64,000 bases of DNA from Streptomyces fodineus (lineage in GTDB: Bacteria; Actinomycetota; Actinomycetes; Streptomycetales; Streptomycetaceae): positions 1,550,001 to 1,614,000 of the forward strand of contig NZ_CP017248.1 in assembly GCF_001735805.1 (NCBI RefSeq), in the 5' to 3' direction. How positions within the stretch are numbered: the first letter of the stretch is position 1; each line of letters opens with the position of its first letter. A program made the position numbers and the translations under genes. The notes beneath the pieces were generated by a model. That model saw only the letters and a list, made by a program, of their open reading frames with translations, was not told the origin of the DNA and made no database searches. Shown piece after piece: positions 1-9,681 of the stretch.

Positions 1-2025
1 GCGCGCGAGGCAGGTCTGGAGCCGCTGGCGGAGGGCCTGCTGGGCGACCCTGCGGTGGAGCCGCTGGCGGCCGCGGCCGCGTTCGTGGACGCCGACAAGG
101 GCGTCGCCGATCCGCAGGCCGCCCTGGACGGCGCGCGGGCGATCCTCACCGAGCGCTTCTCGGAGGACGCCGACCTGATCGGCGAGCTGCGCGAGCGCAT
201 GTGGGTGCGCGGGCGGCTGGCCGCCAAGGTGCGGGAGGGCAAGGAGGAGGCGGGGGCGAAGTTCGCCGACTACTTCGACTTCGCCCAGCCGTTCACGGAG
301 CTGCCCTCGCACCGCATCCTCGCGATGCTGCGCGGTGAGAAGGAGGAGGTCCTCGACCTCGTCCTGGAGCCGGAGGAGCCCACGGAGGGTCCGTCCTCGT
401 ACGAGGGCATGGTCGCGCACCGGTTCGGGATCGCCGACCGGGGCCGCCCCGCCGACAAGTGGCTGACGGACACCGTCCGCTGGGCCTGGCGCACCCGCAT
501 CCTCGTACACCTCGGCATCGACCTGCGCCTCAGGCTGCGTACGGCCGCCGAGGACGAGGCGGTGAACGTGTTCGCGGCGAACCTGCGCGACCTGCTGCTG
601 GCCGCCCCGGCGGGCACGCGCGCGACGCTGGGTCTGGACCCGGGTTTCCGTACGGGCGTGAAGGTCGCCGTGGTCGACGCGACCGGCAAGGTCGTCGCCA
701 CGGACGTGATCTACCCGCACGTCCCCGCCAACAAGTGGGACGAGGCCCTCGCCAAGCTGGCGCGGCTCGCCGAGGAGCACGCGGTCGAGCTGGTCGCGAT
801 CGGCAACGGCACGGCGTCCCGCGAGACCGACAAGCTCGCCGGTGAACTGATCGCCAAACACCCGGAGTTGAAGCTCACCAAGGTGATGGTGTCCGAGGCG
901 GGCGCGTCGGTGTACTCGGCGTCGCAGTACGCCTCGCAGGAGCTGCCCGGCATGGACGTGTCGCTGCGCGGCGCGGTCTCCATCGCCCGGCGCCTGCAGG
1001 ATCCGCTGGCCGAGCTGGTGAAGATCGACCCGAAGTCCATCGGCGTCGGCCAGTACCAGCACGACCTGTCCGAGGTGAAGCTGTCGCGCTCGCTGGACGC
1101 GGTGGTGGAGGACTGTGTGAACGGCGTCGGCGTGGACGTCAACACCGCGTCCGTACCGCTGCTTTCGCGAGTGTCGGGCATCTCCTCGGGCCTCGCCGAG
1201 AACATCGTGGCGCACCGGGACGCGAACGGCCCGTTCGCGTCCCGTTCGGAGCTGAAGAAGGTGGCGCGGCTCGGCCCGAAGGCGTACGAGCAGTGCGCGG
1301 GCTTCCTGCGCATCCGCGGCGGCCACGACCCGCTGGACGCCTCCAGCGTGCACCCCGAGGCCTACCCGGTGGTCCGCCGCATGGTGAAGGCGGCCGGCCA
1401 GGAGGTGGCCTCCCTCATCGGCAACACCGGTGTGCTGCGCTCGCTGAAGCCGTCCGACTTCGTGGACGACACGTTCGGTCTGCCGACGGTGTCGGACATT
1501 CTCAAGGAGCTGGAGAAGCCGGGGCGCGACCCGCGTCCGGCCTTCAAGACCGCCGTGTTCAAGGAGGGCGTGGAGAAGATCTCCGACCTGTCCGCCGGGA
1601 TGATCCTGGAGGGCGTGGTGACGAACGTGGCCGCCTTCGGCGCGTTCGTGGACATCGGCGTCCACCAGGACGGTCTGGTGCACGTGTCGGCGATGTCCAG
1701 GACGTTCGTCAAGGACCCGCGCGATGTCGCCAAGCCCGGTGACATCGTCAAGGTGAAGGTCCTGGACGTGGACATCCCGCGCAAGCGGATCGCGCTGACC
1801 CTGCGCCTGGACGACGAGGCGGCCCCGCAGGGCGGCCAGGGCGGCGGACGGCAGCAGCGCGGTGGCGGACGGCCGCCCCAGCAGCGCCAGGGCGGCCAGG
1901 GTCAGGGCCAGCGGCAGGGCCGTGGCGGCGGCGACCGGGGCGGCCGCCAGGCCCCGCCGCCCGCGAACAGCGCGATGGCCGACGCACTGCGCCGCGCGGG
2001 CCTGCTGGACCCGAAGAAGCGCTGA
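1..2025 (+). CDS. tex: Tex-family RNA-binding transcription accessory protein (5' end outside window)
   Basis: Reading is open from base 1 in frame with the stop at 2025, so the true start lies upstream; about 674 residues are visible and roughly 100-130 are missing against the usual 780-800. In order one sees the central helical region, a YqgF/RuvC-like fold beginning [10 protein letters not shown] (about residue 210 of the visible part), helix-hairpin-helix repeats ([15 protein letters not shown], about 380), and an S1 RNA-binding domain ([18 protein letters not shown], about 545). A Gly/Arg/Gln-rich low-complexity stretch (about 1830-1960) precedes a conserved-looking C-terminal helix. Tex binds nucleic acids and affects transcription and stress survival in other bacteria; the RGG-like tail suggests extra RNA contacts. 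An alternative internal GTG at 55 is not the real start because homology continues upstream of it. Confidence 0.93.
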   Translation, partial: AREAGLEPLAEGLLGDPAVEPLAAAAAFVDADKGVADPQAALDGARAILTERFSEDADLIGELRERMWVRGRLAAKVREGKEEAGAKFADYFDFAQPFTELPSHRILAMLRGEKEEVLDLVLEPEEPTEGPSSYEGMVAHRFGIADRGRPADKWLTDTVRWAWRTRILVHLGIDLRLRLRTAAEDEAVNVFAANLRDLLLAAPAGTRATLGLDPGFRTGVKVAVVDATGKVVATDVIYPHVPANKWDEALAKLARLAEEHAVELVAIGNGTASRETDKLAGELIAKHPELKLTKVMVSEAGASVYSASQYASQELPGMDVSLRGAVSIARRLQDPLAELVKIDPKSIGVGQYQHDLSEVKLSRSLDAVVEDCVNGVGVDVNTASVPLLSRVSGISSGLAENIVAHRDANGPFASRSELKKVARLGPKAYEQCAGFLRIRGGHDPLDASSVHPEAYPVVRRMVKAAGQEVASLIGNTGVLRSLKPSDFVDDTFGLPTVSDILKELEKPGRDPRPAFKTAVFKEGVEKISDLSAGMILEGVVTNVAAFGAFVDIGVHQDGLVHVSAMSRTFVKDPRDVAKPGDIVKVKVLDVDIPRKRIALTLRLDDEAAPQGGQGGGRQQRGGGRPPQQRQGGQGQGQRQGRGGGDRGGRQAPPPANSAMADALRRAGLLDPKKR

Positions 2026-2040
2026 CCCTGCGGGGCTTCG

Positions 2041-2077
2041 GACGCGGGCACCCTCCTCGCCGGAGGGTGGCCGCGTC
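2041..2077. terminator. Hairpin terminator between tex and convergent ABC-F gene
   Basis: Inverted repeat with 16-nt arms at 2041-2056 and 2062-2077, loop of 5, one mismatched pair. It lies 16 bases after the tex stop and downstream of the convergent ABC-F gene ending at 2177. No T-run follows, which is normal for streptomycete terminators. Confidence 0.7.
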
Positions 2078-2084
2078 CGGTCCC

Positions 2085-2165
2085 GGAAACCGCGCCCCGA
2101 AGGGACGCGGCTGCACGACCGGCCACGACCGTGCCGCGCACGGACCACGGCACATGGCGGCCCTT
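2085..2165. repeat. Degenerate copy of an interspersed intergenic repeat
   Basis: The sequence contains a short CGCGCCCCGAAGGGACGCGG hairpin followed by a CGACCGGCCACGAC segment. The same two blocks in the same order occur at 5910-5955. This is the look of the common Streptomyces intergenic element that begins with a GCGCCCC-loop-GGGGCGC hairpin. Confidence 0.45.
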
Positions 2166-2176
2166 CCAGCGCAGCG

Positions 2177-3817
2177 CTAGCGTTCCGTCACCTTCCCGTC
2201 CGCCACCTCCAGGCGCCGGGTGACCCGGACCGCGTCGAGCATGCGCCGGTCGTGGGTGACCAGGAGCAGCGTGCCCTCGTAGGCGTCGAGGGCCTGTTCC
2301 AGCTGCTCGATGGCGGGCAGGTCGAGGTGGTTGGTGGGCTCGTCCAGGACCAGGAGGTTGACGCCCCGGCCCTGGAGGAGGGCCAGGGCGGCGCGGGTGC
2401 GTTCGCCCGGGGAGAGGGTCGCGGCCGGGCGCAGGACGTGGTCCGATCTGAGGCCGAACTTGGCGAGCAGGGTGCGGACGTCGGCCGGCTCGGTGTCGGG
2501 TACGGCCGCGCAGAAGGCGTCGAGCAGGGTCTCGGGGCCGTGGAACAGCTTGCGGGCCTGGTCGACCTCGCCGACCAGGACGCCGGAGCCGAGCGCCGCA
2601 TGCCCCGAGTCGAGCGGGACACGGCCGAGCAGCGCGCCCAGCAGAGTGGACTTGCCGGCGCCGTTGGCCCCGGTGACCGCGACCCGGTCCGCCCAGTCGA
2701 TCTGCAGGGACACCGGGCCCAGCGTGAAGTCGCCGCGCCGCACCTCGGCGTCCCGCAGGGTCGCCACGACCGCGCCGGAGCGCGGGGCGGCGGCGATCTC
2801 CATGCGCAGTTCCCACTCCTTGCGCGGCTCCTCGACCACGTCCAGGCGCTCGATCATGCGCTGGGTCTGCCGCGCCTTGGCGGCCTGTTTCTCGCTGGCC
2901 TCGCTGCGGAACTTGCGGCCGATCTTGTCGTTGTCGTTGCCGGCCTTGCGCCGGGCGTTCTTCACGCCCTTGTCCATCCAGGACCGCTGCATCTGCGCAC
3001 GGTCCTGGAGGGCGGCCTTCTTGTCGGCGTACTCCTCGTAGTCCGCGCGGGCGTGTCGGCGGGCGACCTCGCGTTCCTCCAGGTAGGCGTCGTAGCCGCC
3101 GCCGTAGAGGTTGATCTGCCCCTGGGCCAGGTCGAGTTCGAGGACCTTGGTGACGGTGCGGGTGAGGAACTCGCGGTCGTGGCTGACGACGACCGTGCCG
3201 GCGCGCAGTCCGGTGACGAAGCGTTCCAGGCGCTCCAGGCCGTCGAGGTCGAGGTCGTTGGTGGGCTCGTCCAGGAGGAACACGTCGTACCGGGAGAGCA
3301 GGAGCGAGGCGAGACCGGCGCGGGCCGCCTGGCCGCCGGACAGCGAGGTCATCGGCTGGTCCAGGTCGACGGCGAGACCGAGGGAGTCTGCGACGTCCTC
3401 CGCGCGCTCCTCCAGATCGGCGCCCCCGAGGCCGAGCCAGCGCTCCAGGGCGGTCGCGTAGGCGTCGTCGGCGCCGGGGGCGCCGTCCACGAGTGCCTGG
3501 GTGGCCTCGTCCATGACGCGCTGTGCCTCGGCGACACCCGTGCGACGGGCCAGGAACTCCCGGACGGTCTCTCCCGGCCTGCGCTCCGGCTCCTGCGGCA
3601 GATGGCCGACGGTCGCGGCCGGCGGGGACAGCCTGAGCTCGCCCTGCTCGGGCGGGGTGAGTCCGGCGAGCAGCCGCAGCAGGGTGGACTTGCCCGCGCC
3701 GTTGGCACCGACGAGACCGATCACATCGCCGGGCGCGACGACGAGGTCGAGCCCGGAGAAGAGGGAACGGTCGCCGTGCCCGGCGGCGAGGTTCTTGGCG
3801 ACGAGGGTGGCAGTCAT
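2177..3817 (-). CDS. ABC-F family ATPase (ribosome-associated type)
   Basis: A 546-residue protein with two tandem ABC ATPase domains and no membrane segments, the hallmark of ABC-F proteins, which act on the ribosome rather than in transport. The first Walker A is GANGAGKST at residues 37-45, followed by LSGGQ and LLDEPTNDLD. A charged linker of about 80 residues (about 240-325, rich in Lys, Arg and Glu) separates the domains. The second domain has GANGAGKST, a degenerate LSPGE signature and LDEPTNHLD. The start is the ATG at 3817, matching the usual MTATLVAKNL-type N-terminus. It is most like the translation-factor or antibiotic-protection branch; the exact role cannot be told from sequence. 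It converges on tex and is transcribed away from the gene at 3854-4882. Confidence 0.9.
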   Translation of the reverse strand: MTATLVAKNLAAGHGDRSLFSGLDLVVAPGDVIGLVGANGAGKSTLLRLLAGLTPPEQGELRLSPPAATVGHLPQEPERRPGETVREFLARRTGVAEAQRVMDEATQALVDGAPGADDAYATALERWLGLGGADLEERAEDVADSLGLAVDLDQPMTSLSGGQAARAGLASLLLSRYDVFLLDEPTNDLDLDGLERLERFVTGLRAGTVVVSHDREFLTRTVTKVLELDLAQGQINLYGGGYDAYLEEREVARRHARADYEEYADKKAALQDRAQMQRSWMDKGVKNARRKAGNDNDKIGRKFRSEASEKQAAKARQTQRMIERLDVVEEPRKEWELRMEIAAAPRSGAVVATLRDAEVRRGDFTLGPVSLQIDWADRVAVTGANGAGKSTLLGALLGRVPLDSGHAALGSGVLVGEVDQARKLFHGPETLLDAFCAAVPDTEPADVRTLLAKFGLRSDHVLRPAATLSPGERTRAALALLQGRGVNLLVLDEPTNHLDLPAIEQLEQALDAYEGTLLLVTHDRRMLDAVRVTRRLEVADGKVTER

Positions 3818-3853
3818 CAGGACGCCGATCCTAATGGCCCGCGCACCCGCCGC

Positions 3854-4882
3854 TCAGCTCGGTTTCCTTCCGCCGGTGACCGGCGCCGTGAGCACGCCCC
3901 CCGTCGTACGGGCGACGACGTACGCCTCCCCCTTGACCGCCCGCGGGTCCAGCGGGACGCGGTGCCGGCCGGGGTCCAGGACGCCGTCGAACACCTCGCG
4001 GGTGCGGGTGCGGTAGAGCCGGTCGAGGCGGTACGCGGTGATCCGCACCCGGCACGCGGAGGTCACCTCGATGTCCGCCGTGCCTCTGTCGGCGGCCAGC
4101 CCGGTGAGCCGGCGCTGCGGGAGAGGGCTGCGGTCCAGGGCGTGCTCGATCTGGGCGACGAGCAGCGGCACGATCGGCGCCAGGCCGTCCACGCGGGCGA
4201 CCTCGACTCCGGCGCGCTCGAAGGCCTCCAGTACGGCGGCGCGTTCCGGCTCGCCGACCGCGCGGCCGAAGGCGACCGCGCCGTAGCCGCGCAGTTCCTC
4301 GGCGGGGACGGCCCGGGCGTCCTGGGTGATGTCGGCGCCGATGCCGATGGTGCGCAGCGCGGCCGCCAGCTTGGCCAGGACCGCGACCCGGGCGCCGATC
4401 AGCAGCACCCGCCGGCGGGGCGGGCCTTCGCTCAGGGCGGTCAGGGCGGCGCGGTACTCGGGGCCGCGGAAGCGGAACGGCCCTATGCCGTGGTAGCCGT
4501 TCAGCTCCAGGTCGGCCCGCTCGTCCGTCTGCCAGGCGAAGTCCCGCCAGATGTAGTCCTCGCCGTCGTGCTCGATGACGGCGGTGACCGCTCCGCAGGC
4601 CAGGTCCGCGCACTCGGGGCAGCCGTAGATGACGAACCGGCCGTCCGGGAGCGGCGGTTCGTCCTCCAGCAGCAGCGCGCGCACCTGCGCGGTGAAGATG
4701 GCGGGCGGGATGTCCGAGGCGAGCGGGGAGACGGCGTCCAGGTCGGACAGCCGGAACAGCAGCGGGCGGCCGTCCACGAGGAAGTCCACGAAGTCGCGGT
4801 GGACCTGGTAGCCGCCGTCGGCGAGCACACCGCCGGCGCGGGTCGCCGGTGCCAGGCCGAAGGACGCGTATGCGGCAGACAT
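3854..4882 (-). CDS. Conserved hypothetical protein with CPxC motif
   Basis: A 342-residue soluble protein I cannot assign to a named family. The chosen start is the ATG at 4882 (MSAAYASFGLAP); a frame extension to 4924 adds a Cys/His-rich stretch that looks untranslated. Residues about 85-100 hold a YGCPECADLACG motif that could bind a metal, next to an EHDGEDYIWRDFAWQ segment. The middle (about 160-190) looks like a Rossmann-type strand-loop (VLLIGARVAVLAKLAAAL), and homologues are sometimes called oxidoreductases, which I regard as unproven. It sits 36 bases upstream of the ABC-F gene on the same strand and is divergent from the D-amino-acid oxidase gene with about 77 bases between. Confidence 0.75.
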   Translation of the reverse strand: MSAAYASFGLAPATRAGGVLADGGYQVHRDFVDFLVDGRPLLFRLSDLDAVSPLASDIPPAIFTAQVRALLLEDEPPLPDGRFVIYGCPECADLACGAVTAVIEHDGEDYIWRDFAWQTDERADLELNGYHGIGPFRFRGPEYRAALTALSEGPPRRRVLLIGARVAVLAKLAAALRTIGIGADITQDARAVPAEELRGYGAVAFGRAVGEPERAAVLEAFERAGVEVARVDGLAPIVPLLVAQIEHALDRSPLPQRRLTGLAADRGTADIEVTSACRVRITAYRLDRLYRTRTREVFDGVLDPGRHRVPLDPRAVKGEAYVVARTTGGVLTAPVTGGRKPS

Positions 4883-4959
4883 GCTGTGAGTATCCCCACA
4901 CCGGCACGGATGTGAGCGCAGCATGACAGAGTCGGCCGGACAGGATCTATCGTCCTGGC

Positions 4960-5898
4960 GTGGACAGCGAGCCGAGTGACGAAGTGATCGTGGTCGGGAG
5001 CGGGGTCGCCGGGCTGACGACGGCCGTGGTGCTGGCCGAGTCCGGGCGCCGGGTACGGGTGTGGGCGCGGGAGCCCGCCGGGCATACGACCTCGGCGGTC
5101 GCCGGCGGCCTGTGGTGGCCGTACCGCATCGAACCCGAGCCTCTGGTCGGTGCGTGGGCGCTCGAGTCCCTCGCCGTGTACGAGGAGCTGGCGGACCGGC
5201 CCGAGGAGACGGGCGTACGCCTGGTCGACGGCGTACACCGCGGGACCCGGCTGGACGAGCTGGGCGCCTGGGCGGGCCGGGTGGCGGGCCTGCGGACCAC
5301 GGCCGACGGTCTTGCGGCCCGGCTGCCGGTGATCGACATGCCGGTGCATCTGGCGTGGCTGCGGGAACGGCTCGCGAAGGCCGCTGGCGTGGTGGAGGCG
5401 CACGAGGTGACCGACCTCGCCGCCGTGCCCGCCCCGGTCGTGGTGAACTGCGCGGGCCTCGGGGCGCGTTCGCTGGTGCCGGACCCGGCGGTGCATCCGG
5501 TGCGCGGGCAGCTGGTGGTCGTGGAGAACCCCGGGATCACCACCTGGTTCACCTCCGTCGACCGCTCCTGCGACGCCTCCACGTACTTCATCCCCCAGCC
5601 GGGCGGGCTGCTGCTCGGCGGTACGGCGGAGGAGGGCGACTGGTCCCTGGAGCCGGACCCGGCCACCGCGGCGGCGATCGTGGCCCGGTGTGCGGCGGTC
5701 CACCCCGAGATCGCGGACGCACGGGTGCTGGCCCACCGTGTGGGCCTGCGCCCGGCCCGGCACGCGGTACGCCTGGAACGGCAGCCCCTGCCGGACGGCC
5801 GCGCCCTGGTGCACAACTACGGGCACGGCGGGGCGGGGGTCACGGTGGCGTGGGGGTGCGCACGGGAGGCGGCGGGGCTGGCGTTTCCCGCGGTGTGA
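4960..5898 (+). CDS. FAD-dependent D-amino-acid oxidase
   Basis: A 312-residue flavoprotein. The N-terminus carries the dinucleotide-binding motif VVGSGVAGLTTAVVLAESG (residues about 10-28), followed by the DAO-family segment TTSAVAGGLWWPYR. C-terminal HNYGHGGAGVTVAWG is the typical second FAD contact of D-amino-acid oxidases. The expected reaction is oxidative deamination of D-amino acids to 2-oxo acids, ammonia and hydrogen peroxide in the cytoplasm. The length is slightly short for the family (about 320-350). The start is a GTG at 4960, just downstream of the divergent promoter region. Glycine oxidase is a possible alternative, but the GGLWWPYR block favours DAO. Confidence 0.9.
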   Translation: MDSEPSDEVIVVGSGVAGLTTAVVLAESGRRVRVWAREPAGHTTSAVAGGLWWPYRIEPEPLVGAWALESLAVYEELADRPEETGVRLVDGVHRGTRLDELGAWAGRVAGLRTTADGLAARLPVIDMPVHLAWLRERLAKAAGVVEAHEVTDLAAVPAPVVVNCAGLGARSLVPDPAVHPVRGQLVVVENPGITTWFTSVDRSCDASTYFIPQPGGLLLGGTAEEGDWSLEPDPATAAAIVARCAAVHPEIADARVLAHRVGLRPARHAVRLERQPLPDGRALVHNYGHGGAGVTVAWGCAREAAGLAFPAV

Positions 5899-5909
5899 AC
5901 ACAGGTGGG

Positions 5910-5989
5910 CCCGCGCCCCGAAGGGGCGCGGGCACCTGCGCGGCCGGCCACGACGGACCGGCACCCGGGGGCGGACAGGTGCCCCCGGG
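5910..5989. terminator. Tandem hairpins after the D-amino-acid oxidase gene, part of an interspersed repeat
   Basis: Two stems lie back to back: CCCGCGCCCC (5910-5919) pairs with 5923-5932 across a GAA loop, and a 9-bp arm at 5964-5972 pairs with 5981-5989. They separate the convergent oxidase gene (ends 5898) and dipeptidyl-peptidase gene (ends 6008), so they probably terminate both. The first hairpin plus the following CGGCCGGCCACGAC recur at 2085-2165. Confidence 0.65.
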
Positions 5990-6007
5990 GCCCAAGCCGC
6001 GCAGCGA

Positions 6008-7987
6008 CTACCCCGGGATGGGGTGATGAGCCGGGCTCGGTGCCCGGACGCCGTTCAGGACCGTCGGCGCGGGCGCCGACACCTTCGTGCCGGACGTGGC
6101 GAGGACGAACGCCGGTGCGCCGCCGACCAGCGGGAGGCCGGCCGTCGTACCGGACAGATCGACCGTGAGGCTCGGCTTGGTGGCGGGCGGGTCGATGAGG
6201 TCCTTGTCCGTACCCGCGATGATCAGGGCCAGCCGGTGCCCCTTGGGGACGACGTGGTCGGTGGCCGCCAGCCGCAGCGTCATGGTGTAAGCCTTCCCCG
6301 GGGTGAGGGGAACGCCCTTCGCGAGGGAGGCGTAGTGGCCGAGGTCGGCCCAGCCGCGGCTGAACACGGTGTAGTCGACCTTGGCCGTCTTGGCCTTGGT
6401 CTCCTTGAAACAGGCGCTGTCCCCGGCCGTGCTGTCGCCCCAGCAGGTGCGGTCGGTGAGGGTGGTGATGCCCTCGGCGGCGTCCGCGTAGTCGCGGATC
6501 GTGTCCGGGCCGAGGTCGACCAGGACGGCGGAGAGGTGGGCCGAGGCGGTGGTCGGGGTCGCGGTGACCGTCACCGTGGGGGAGCCGGACAGGTGCAGGT
6601 CATGGGTGAGCGGCCCGGTGAGGAAGCCGGCCTTCTCGGAGGTGGCCGTGGTCAGATGCGCGGCCCAGTCCGTCTCGCTCAGCTTCGGGTCGTCGGTGAA
6701 GGTCTCGGTGCCGGTGCCCGGACGCAGCCCGAGCGTGCCGACGCCGGCCTGGGTGCCGGAGGCCGGGTGCAGGACGGTGGTACGGGTGGTCTGCGGGGGC
6801 CAGACACGGGACGTGACCCACTGGTCGGGGTGGCGTTCGATGTCGGCCATCGGCTCGCGGTCGATGCCGTTGTCGTAGCCGAGGAGTTCATGGTCGAACC
6901 AGCGGTGCAGGGTGTCGACCCAGGCGCCGCGCCGGTAGTCGAAGGGGTCGACGTGCCCGGTCTGGGACAGCCAGATCTTGCGCTGCACACCGTGCTGGGC
7001 GAGGGCGTCCCACCACTGGCCGAAGTGCTTGGTGCGGACGTTGAGGTCCTGCATGCCGTGCACCAGGAACACGCTGGCGCGCACCTTGGCCGCGTCCTTG
7101 ACGTAGTCCCGCTCGGTCCACAGCCCGGTCCAGTCGCCGCTGCGCGGGCTGCCGTCGGTGAGTTTCCTCTGTACGGCCGCGCAGTGGGTGTGCGCCGCGT
7201 CGCTTTCGACATAGCCGGCGAGGTCGGCGGGGCCTTCGGCGTACAGCGGGGCGCCCTGTGCGAAGTAGTAGTCGTACCAGGAGGAGATGCCGCTGACCGG
7301 GACGATGGTCTTCAGGCCCTGGACGCCGGTGGCGGCGACGCCGTTGGCGATCGTGGCGTCCCAGCTCTTGCCGATCATGCCCGTCCTGCCGTTGGTCCAG
7401 CCGGCTTTGACGGTCTTGCTCCCGGTGCGGCTCGTGTACGCCGTGGCGCGTCCGTTCAGCCAGTCGACGACGGCCTTCGCGGACTGGATGTCGGAGCGGC
7501 CGCCGACGTCGACGCAGCCGTCGGAGCGGTCGGTGCCGGCGAGGTCGACACCGACGAAGGCGTAGCCGCGGGGCACGAAGTAGTTGTCGTAGAACAGCGG
7601 CATCTGGACGACATGGCCATGCGCGTCGTACGTCTTGACCTGGCTCTCGTTGCCGCGTCCGCAGCAGGAGTAGTAGGGGCTGGCGTCCATGATGACCGGC
7701 ACCTTGCGGCCCTGCCGGGCGGGTTCGGCGGGCCGGACGATGTCGGCGGCGACGCGGTCGGTCCGGCCGTCGCCGTCCTCGTCGAGCCCCGTGTCCACCC
7801 ATACGGACTCGCGGACGGCGTGGGCGTAGGAGTAGACCGGCCGGCTCTCGCGGGTGGTCCGGCTCTCGTGGCCTGCGGCCTGCGCGGCGGACGGGGTGAG
7901 GAACGCGGCCGTCAGGATGACGACGATCGCGGTCGCGAGCGCTCTCCAGGTCGTGGAGCGCGTGCGGATCAGGGTGCGAATCGGCAT
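6008..7987 (-). CDS. Secreted X-Pro dipeptidyl-peptidase (S15 / CocE-like hydrolase)
   Basis: A 659-residue exported alpha/beta hydrolase. The N-terminus has an Arg-rich n-region, a hydrophobic core and an AQA-A cleavage site near residue 37. The catalytic domain shows the DIVRP and VPVIMDASPYY blocks, the nucleophile elbow MIGKSWDATIANG, and a late TGHVDPFDYR that supplies the catalytic His. The last 200 residues form the beta-rich jelly-roll typical of the S15/CocE superfamily (VPKGHRLALIIAGTD). The likely role is removal of X-Pro dipeptides from peptides outside the cell. The neighbouring divergent gene is another secreted peptidase, so the two may work together on peptides. The start is the ATG at 7987. 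Confidence 0.9.
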   Translation of the reverse strand: MPIRTLIRTRSTTWRALATAIVVILTAAFLTPSAAQAAGHESRTTRESRPVYSYAHAVRESVWVDTGLDEDGDGRTDRVAADIVRPAEPARQGRKVPVIMDASPYYSCCGRGNESQVKTYDAHGHVVQMPLFYDNYFVPRGYAFVGVDLAGTDRSDGCVDVGGRSDIQSAKAVVDWLNGRATAYTSRTGSKTVKAGWTNGRTGMIGKSWDATIANGVAATGVQGLKTIVPVSGISSWYDYYFAQGAPLYAEGPADLAGYVESDAAHTHCAAVQRKLTDGSPRSGDWTGLWTERDYVKDAAKVRASVFLVHGMQDLNVRTKHFGQWWDALAQHGVQRKIWLSQTGHVDPFDYRRGAWVDTLHRWFDHELLGYDNGIDREPMADIERHPDQWVTSRVWPPQTTRTTVLHPASGTQAGVGTLGLRPGTGTETFTDDPKLSETDWAAHLTTATSEKAGFLTGPLTHDLHLSGSPTVTVTATPTTASAHLSAVLVDLGPDTIRDYADAAEGITTLTDRTCWGDSTAGDSACFKETKAKTAKVDYTVFSRGWADLGHYASLAKGVPLTPGKAYTMTLRLAATDHVVPKGHRLALIIAGTDKDLIDPPATKPSLTVDLSGTTAGLPLVGGAPAFVLATSGTKVSAPAPTVLNGVRAPSPAHHPIPG

Positions 7988-8116
7988 GCGCGGACGGTAC
8001 TCCGGTGAACTCCCGTACAGAAGAGGGCTTTCCGGCGAGCCGTGTGCTCATGTCGGCTGAATGGCGATCGTGTGACGGCGGGGGCCATGGACAGGTCGGG
8101 GGCCACAGGGACTGAA

Positions 8117-8122
8117 TAGGCT
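8117..8122 (+). promoter_or_regulatory. Possible -10 element for the M1 peptidase gene
   Basis: TAGGCT fits the streptomycete TAnnnT -10 pattern and lies in the 186-base gap between the two divergent peptidase genes. No convincing -35 is seen. Confidence 0.35.
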
Positions 8123-8173
8123 CCGAACAGAGTTCACCGAACGGACCTTCGGTCCCGACGACTTGGAGCTGAC

Positions 8174-9676
8174 GTGCACCGCAGAATCATCGCGCCGGGC
8201 GCACTCGCGGCGGCCTCCCTCCTGCTGGCGATCCCGGCATCGGCCGCGAGCTACTCCCCCGGCGCGCCGGGCATCGGCGACGCCTACTACCCCGACTACG
8301 GCAACGGTGGCTACGACGTCTCCCACTACGACCTGAGGCTGCAGTACCAGCCGAAGTCGGACGAGTTGCAGGGCACGGCGACGATCCTGGCGAAGACCAC
8401 GCAGGACCTGTCCAGCTTCGACCTGGACTTCCTGCTGAACGTGAGCGAGGTGCGGGTCAACGGCGCCGAGGCCGCCTTCACCACCTCCGGGCAGCACGAG
8501 CTGGTCATCACGCCGAAGACCCCGCTGGCCAAGGGCACGCCGATCACGGTCGTCGTCCGCTACAGCGGGGTGCCGTCCGCGAAGAGCGCCTACGGCTTCA
8601 CCACCTGGCACCGCACGCCCGACGGCGCGATCGCGGCCGACGAGCCCGAGGCCGCCTGGTGGTGGTTCCCGAGCAACGACCACCCGAGCGACAAGGCCAC
8701 CTACGATGTGTCGGTGGCCGTGCCGGACGGCACCCAGGTCCTCTCCAACGGCACGCTCCAGTCGACCAGTTCGAAGCTGGGCTGGACCCGCTACAACTGG
8801 CGGCAGAACAAGCCGCAGGCGACTTATCTGGCCACGCTCGCCATCGGCAAGTTCGACGTCACGACCAGCACCTCCGACGGCGGGGTGCCGGTCATCAACG
8901 CCTACAGCAAGGACCTCGGCGACAACGACGGGGCCGCGCGGGCGAGCGTGGAGCGCACCGGGGAGCTCGTCGACTGGCTGAGCGGCTACTTCGGGCCCTA
9001 CCCGTTCAGCACGGCCGGCGGATATGTGCCGAACACCACCACCGGGTACGCGCTGGAGACCCAGACCCGCGTCTACTACAGCCCCAAGCAGTTCGCGAAC
9101 GGCGCCAACACCTCCGTGGTCGTGCACGAGCTGGCCCACCAGTGGTACGGCGACGACGTGTCGCTGAAGGGCTGGAAGGACATCTGGATCAACGAGGGCT
9201 TCGCCCGGTACGCGCAGTGGCTGTGGTCGGAGCACGAGGGCGAGGGCACCACACAGGAACTCGCCGACTACGTGTACACCTCCCACCCTGCCGACGACGC
9301 GTTCTGGTCGGTCAAGCCCGGCGACCCGGGCCCGGACGACCAGTTCGACATCGCCGTCTACGACCGCGGAGCGCTCGCGATCCAGGCGCTGCGCAACGCG
9401 ATCGGTGACGACGCGTTCTTCCGGATCCTGAAGGGCTGGCCGCAGGAGCACGCGTACGGCAACGCCTCGGTGGCCGACTTCGAGCGGTACGCCGAGCAGG
9501 TCTCCGGCAAGCCGCTCGCCTCGCTGTTCGACACCTGGCTGTTCCAGCCGTCGAAGCCGGCCGCACCCGCGGCACGCGCCGCGTCCCTGCCGAAGGCGGC
9601 CACGACGGTGACCCAGCCGAAGTCGTGGAAGAAGATCGAGGCGACGAACGACATCCACGACACGCACGCACACTGA
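8174..9676 (+). CDS. Secreted M1-family zinc aminopeptidase
   Basis: A 500-residue metallopeptidase with a signal peptide (about 1-26, ending ASAAS). The zinc site is complete: HELAH at residues 318-322 and the third ligand Glu341 in NEGFA, the HEXXH-x18-E spacing of M1. The exopeptidase loop reads GYALETQ in place of the common GAMEN, a variant found in short secreted actinobacterial M1 enzymes. The length is far below full-size aminopeptidase N (about 850), so the C-terminal helical superstructure is missing, as in that short subfamily. The start is GTG at 8174. It ends 5 bases before the convergent kinase gene and is divergent from the X-Pro dipeptidyl-peptidase. Confidence 0.92.
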   Translation: MHRRIIAPGALAAASLLLAIPASAASYSPGAPGIGDAYYPDYGNGGYDVSHYDLRLQYQPKSDELQGTATILAKTTQDLSSFDLDFLLNVSEVRVNGAEAAFTTSGQHELVITPKTPLAKGTPITVVVRYSGVPSAKSAYGFTTWHRTPDGAIAADEPEAAWWWFPSNDHPSDKATYDVSVAVPDGTQVLSNGTLQSTSSKLGWTRYNWRQNKPQATYLATLAIGKFDVTTSTSDGGVPVINAYSKDLGDNDGAARASVERTGELVDWLSGYFGPYPFSTAGGYVPNTTTGYALETQTRVYYSPKQFANGANTSVVVHELAHQWYGDDVSLKGWKDIWINEGFARYAQWLWSEHEGEGTTQELADYVYTSHPADDAFWSVKPGDPGPDDQFDIAVYDRGALAIQALRNAIGDDAFFRILKGWPQEHAYGNASVADFERYAEQVSGKPLASLFDTWLFQPSKPAAPAARAASLPKAATTVTQPKSWKKIEATNDIHDTHAH

Positions 9677-9681
9677 CGGGT

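Noticed and set aside
1862..4915. A very long plus-strand reading frame of 1017 codons across the ABC-F gene
   Set aside because: It is the antisense shadow of the ABC-F and hypothetical genes, caused by GC-biased third positions; its product is low-complexity and resembles no family.
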